64,000 nt of DNA from Symsagittifera roscoffensis (Eukaryota; Xenacoelomorpha; Acoela; Convolutidae). Positions 63,201 through 64,000 of the stretch are shown here, one piece after another. Numbering within the stretch: position 1 is the stretch's first letter; every line of letters starts with the position of its first letter. Both the position numbers and the translations under genes were made by a program. Under the pieces are notes generated by a model. The model was not told the DNA's origin. It did no database searches and saw nothing but the letters and a program-made list of their open reading frames with translations. The DNA lies in contig NC_087062.1 in assembly GCF_963678635.1 (NCBI RefSeq), positions 34,746,052 through 34,810,051 on the forward strand, in the 5' to 3' direction.

Positions 63201-64000
63201 AAGGCTCATCAATAGACCGATCACCGTCCGCATCTGGAGGGTAACTACACCGTAGATCCGAAAATCTCAGCAATAGACAGATCACCGTCCGCGTTCGGAG
63301 AGATACCTAAACCGTCAATTCGAAAGGCTCATCCATAGACAAACCAGCGTCCGCGTCCGGAGGGATAACTACACCGTAGACCCGAAAGTCTGAGCAATAG
63401 AACGATCAACGTATGCGTCCGGAGTGATAAGTAAACCGTCGGTCCGAAAAAGTCAGCAATAGACCGATCACAGTCCGCGTCCGTAGGGATACCTAAACCT
63501 TCGATCCGAAAGGCTCATCAATAGACCGATCACCGTCCACATCCGGAGGGTAACAGGGTAACTACACCGTAGATCCAAAAATCTCAGCAATAGACCGAAC
63601 GCCATCTGCGTTCGGAGAGATACCTAAACCGTCATTTCGAAAGGCTCATCCATAGACCGATCACCGTCCGCGTCCGGAGGGATAACTACACCGTATATCC
63701 GAAAGTCTCAGCAATAGAACAATCAACGTCCGCGTCCGGAGGGATAACTAAACCGTCGATTGAAAAGGTCAGCAATTGACCGATCACAGTCCGCGTCCGG
63801 ATGGATATCTAAACCTTCGATCCGAAAGGCTCATCAATAGACTAATCACCGTCCGCATCCGGAGGGTAACTACACCGTAGATCCGAAAATCTCATCCATA
63901 GACCGATCACCGTCCGCCTCCGGAGGGATAACTACACCGTAGATCCGAAAGTCTCAGCAATAGAACAATCAAAGTACGCGTCCGGAGGGATAACTAAAGC
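63201..64000 (+). repeat. Right end, 1,979-bp-like satellite
   Basis: Returns to the GGTAACTACACC, TCGGAGAGATACC, CCATAGACAAACC and GAACAATCAACG order seen from 61,620 and 58,030. A third occurrence of the doubled GGGTAACAGGGTAAC monomer is near 63,547. The array runs off the window without a boundary. Confidence 0.8.

Larger units (their letters stand above)
49773..64000 (+). repeat. 62-bp satellite array, right contig
   Basis: Same monomer family and orientation as the left contig but with its own subtypes: TAAGTAAACCGTCGATCC, ATACCTAAAGCTTCGATCC, GGGTAACTACACCGTAG (one base shorter), AGAACAATCAACG, CGATTGAAAAGG and CAGTCCTTATCCGG. The CCTTATCCGG marker falls at 50,471, 51,334, 52,505, 53,243, 53,673, 54,595, 55,025, 55,948, 56,872, 58,471, 58,778, 60,450 and 60,757. 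The intervals are near multiples of 61.5 bp (5, 7, 12, 14, 15, 19, 26 and 27 monomers). No gene or foreign insertion is visible. Confidence 0.96.

Noticed and set aside
1-64000. CRISPR array
   Set aside because: The period is near 62 bp but the whole period is repeated with graded divergence. There are no constant repeats separated by unique spacers, and no cas genes or leader.
1-64000. Ribosomal DNA spacer subrepeats or telomeric repeat
   Set aside because: No rRNA gene sequence and no short telomere-type unit was seen in 64 kb. Spacer subrepeats would be interrupted by rRNA genes.
1-64000. CENP-B box
   Set aside because: No monomer carries the TTCG....A..CGGG core arrangement. TTCGATCCGAA shares only the TTCG start.
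1-64000. Coding tandem repeat of a giant protein
   Set aside because: The 62-bp period is not a multiple of three, each monomer has stop codons in the cycle of frames, and indels of one base are common and tolerated.
1-64000. Transposable element or viral insertion hidden in the array
   Set aside because: I read through the window looking for breaks in the CCTAAACC / GCTCAGC rhythm. Every irregularity was a shortened, lengthened or chimeric monomer; none was foreign sequence.

Overview
The whole window is one kind of sequence: a tandem satellite with a monomer of about 62 bp (61- and 60-bp variants are common), repeated head to tail in one orientation from base 1 to base 64,000. The only break is a run of 200 N (49,573-49,772). 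I estimate roughly 1,030 monomers. I found no gene, RNA gene, transposable element, promoter or unique-sequence island on either strand. Long, continuous, hierarchically organised satellite of this kind points to a eukaryotic chromosome (pericentromeric, centromeric, subtelomeric or another heterochromatic block). I cannot name the organism from the sequence. The monomer is unusual in carrying about 8 CpG in 62 bp, two GATC sites and a strong A-over-T skew on the + strand.

The interest is in the layers above the monomer. Diverged monomers are arranged into higher-order repeats (HORs), and neighbouring blocks use different HORs. 1-4,380 (plus an islet at 5,526-6,000): a roughly 1.4-kb unit in about 3.5 copies. 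4,549-5,525: a 621-bp unit. 6,636-7,020: a 246-bp unit. 7,563-9,538: two copies of a 988-bp unit. 9,539-13,690: a 2.16-2.34-kb unit. 45,432-46,789: two copies of a 679-bp unit. 47,746-49,572: a 741-bp unit cut off by the gap. 53,243-57,361: 1,352-bp units. 57,362-61,319: two copies of a 1,979-bp unit. 61,320-63,200: short 3- to 5-monomer units.

The largest structure is a tandem segmental duplication of satellite inside satellite. Segment A (11,734-28,304, 16,571 bp) is followed directly by segment B (28,305-45,513), a near-identical copy. The two differ by a low rate of point changes and by gains and losses of whole HOR units: B carries a nested 2,231-bp duplication and a 309-bp duplication, while A carries two extra 739-bp units and an extra 617-bp unit. 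I followed the A-to-B offset through the segment (16,571, then 18,802, 18,924, 18,862, 18,924, 17,446, 16,829, 16,891, 16,890 and 17,209), and the discrete indels I found account for nearly all of the change.

A 182-bp stretch near the left end (125-306) is identical to one in the right-hand block (58,636-58,817) although the surrounding HORs differ, so sequence has moved between blocks. Short open frames of 61-112 codons occur on both strands but are by-products of the 62-bp period (three monomers make 186 bp, or 62 codons); two of them run across the N gap. I did not find a gene-based biological system. What the window does offer is a detailed record of satellite evolution by in-register unequal exchange, out-of-register junctions and nested amplification.
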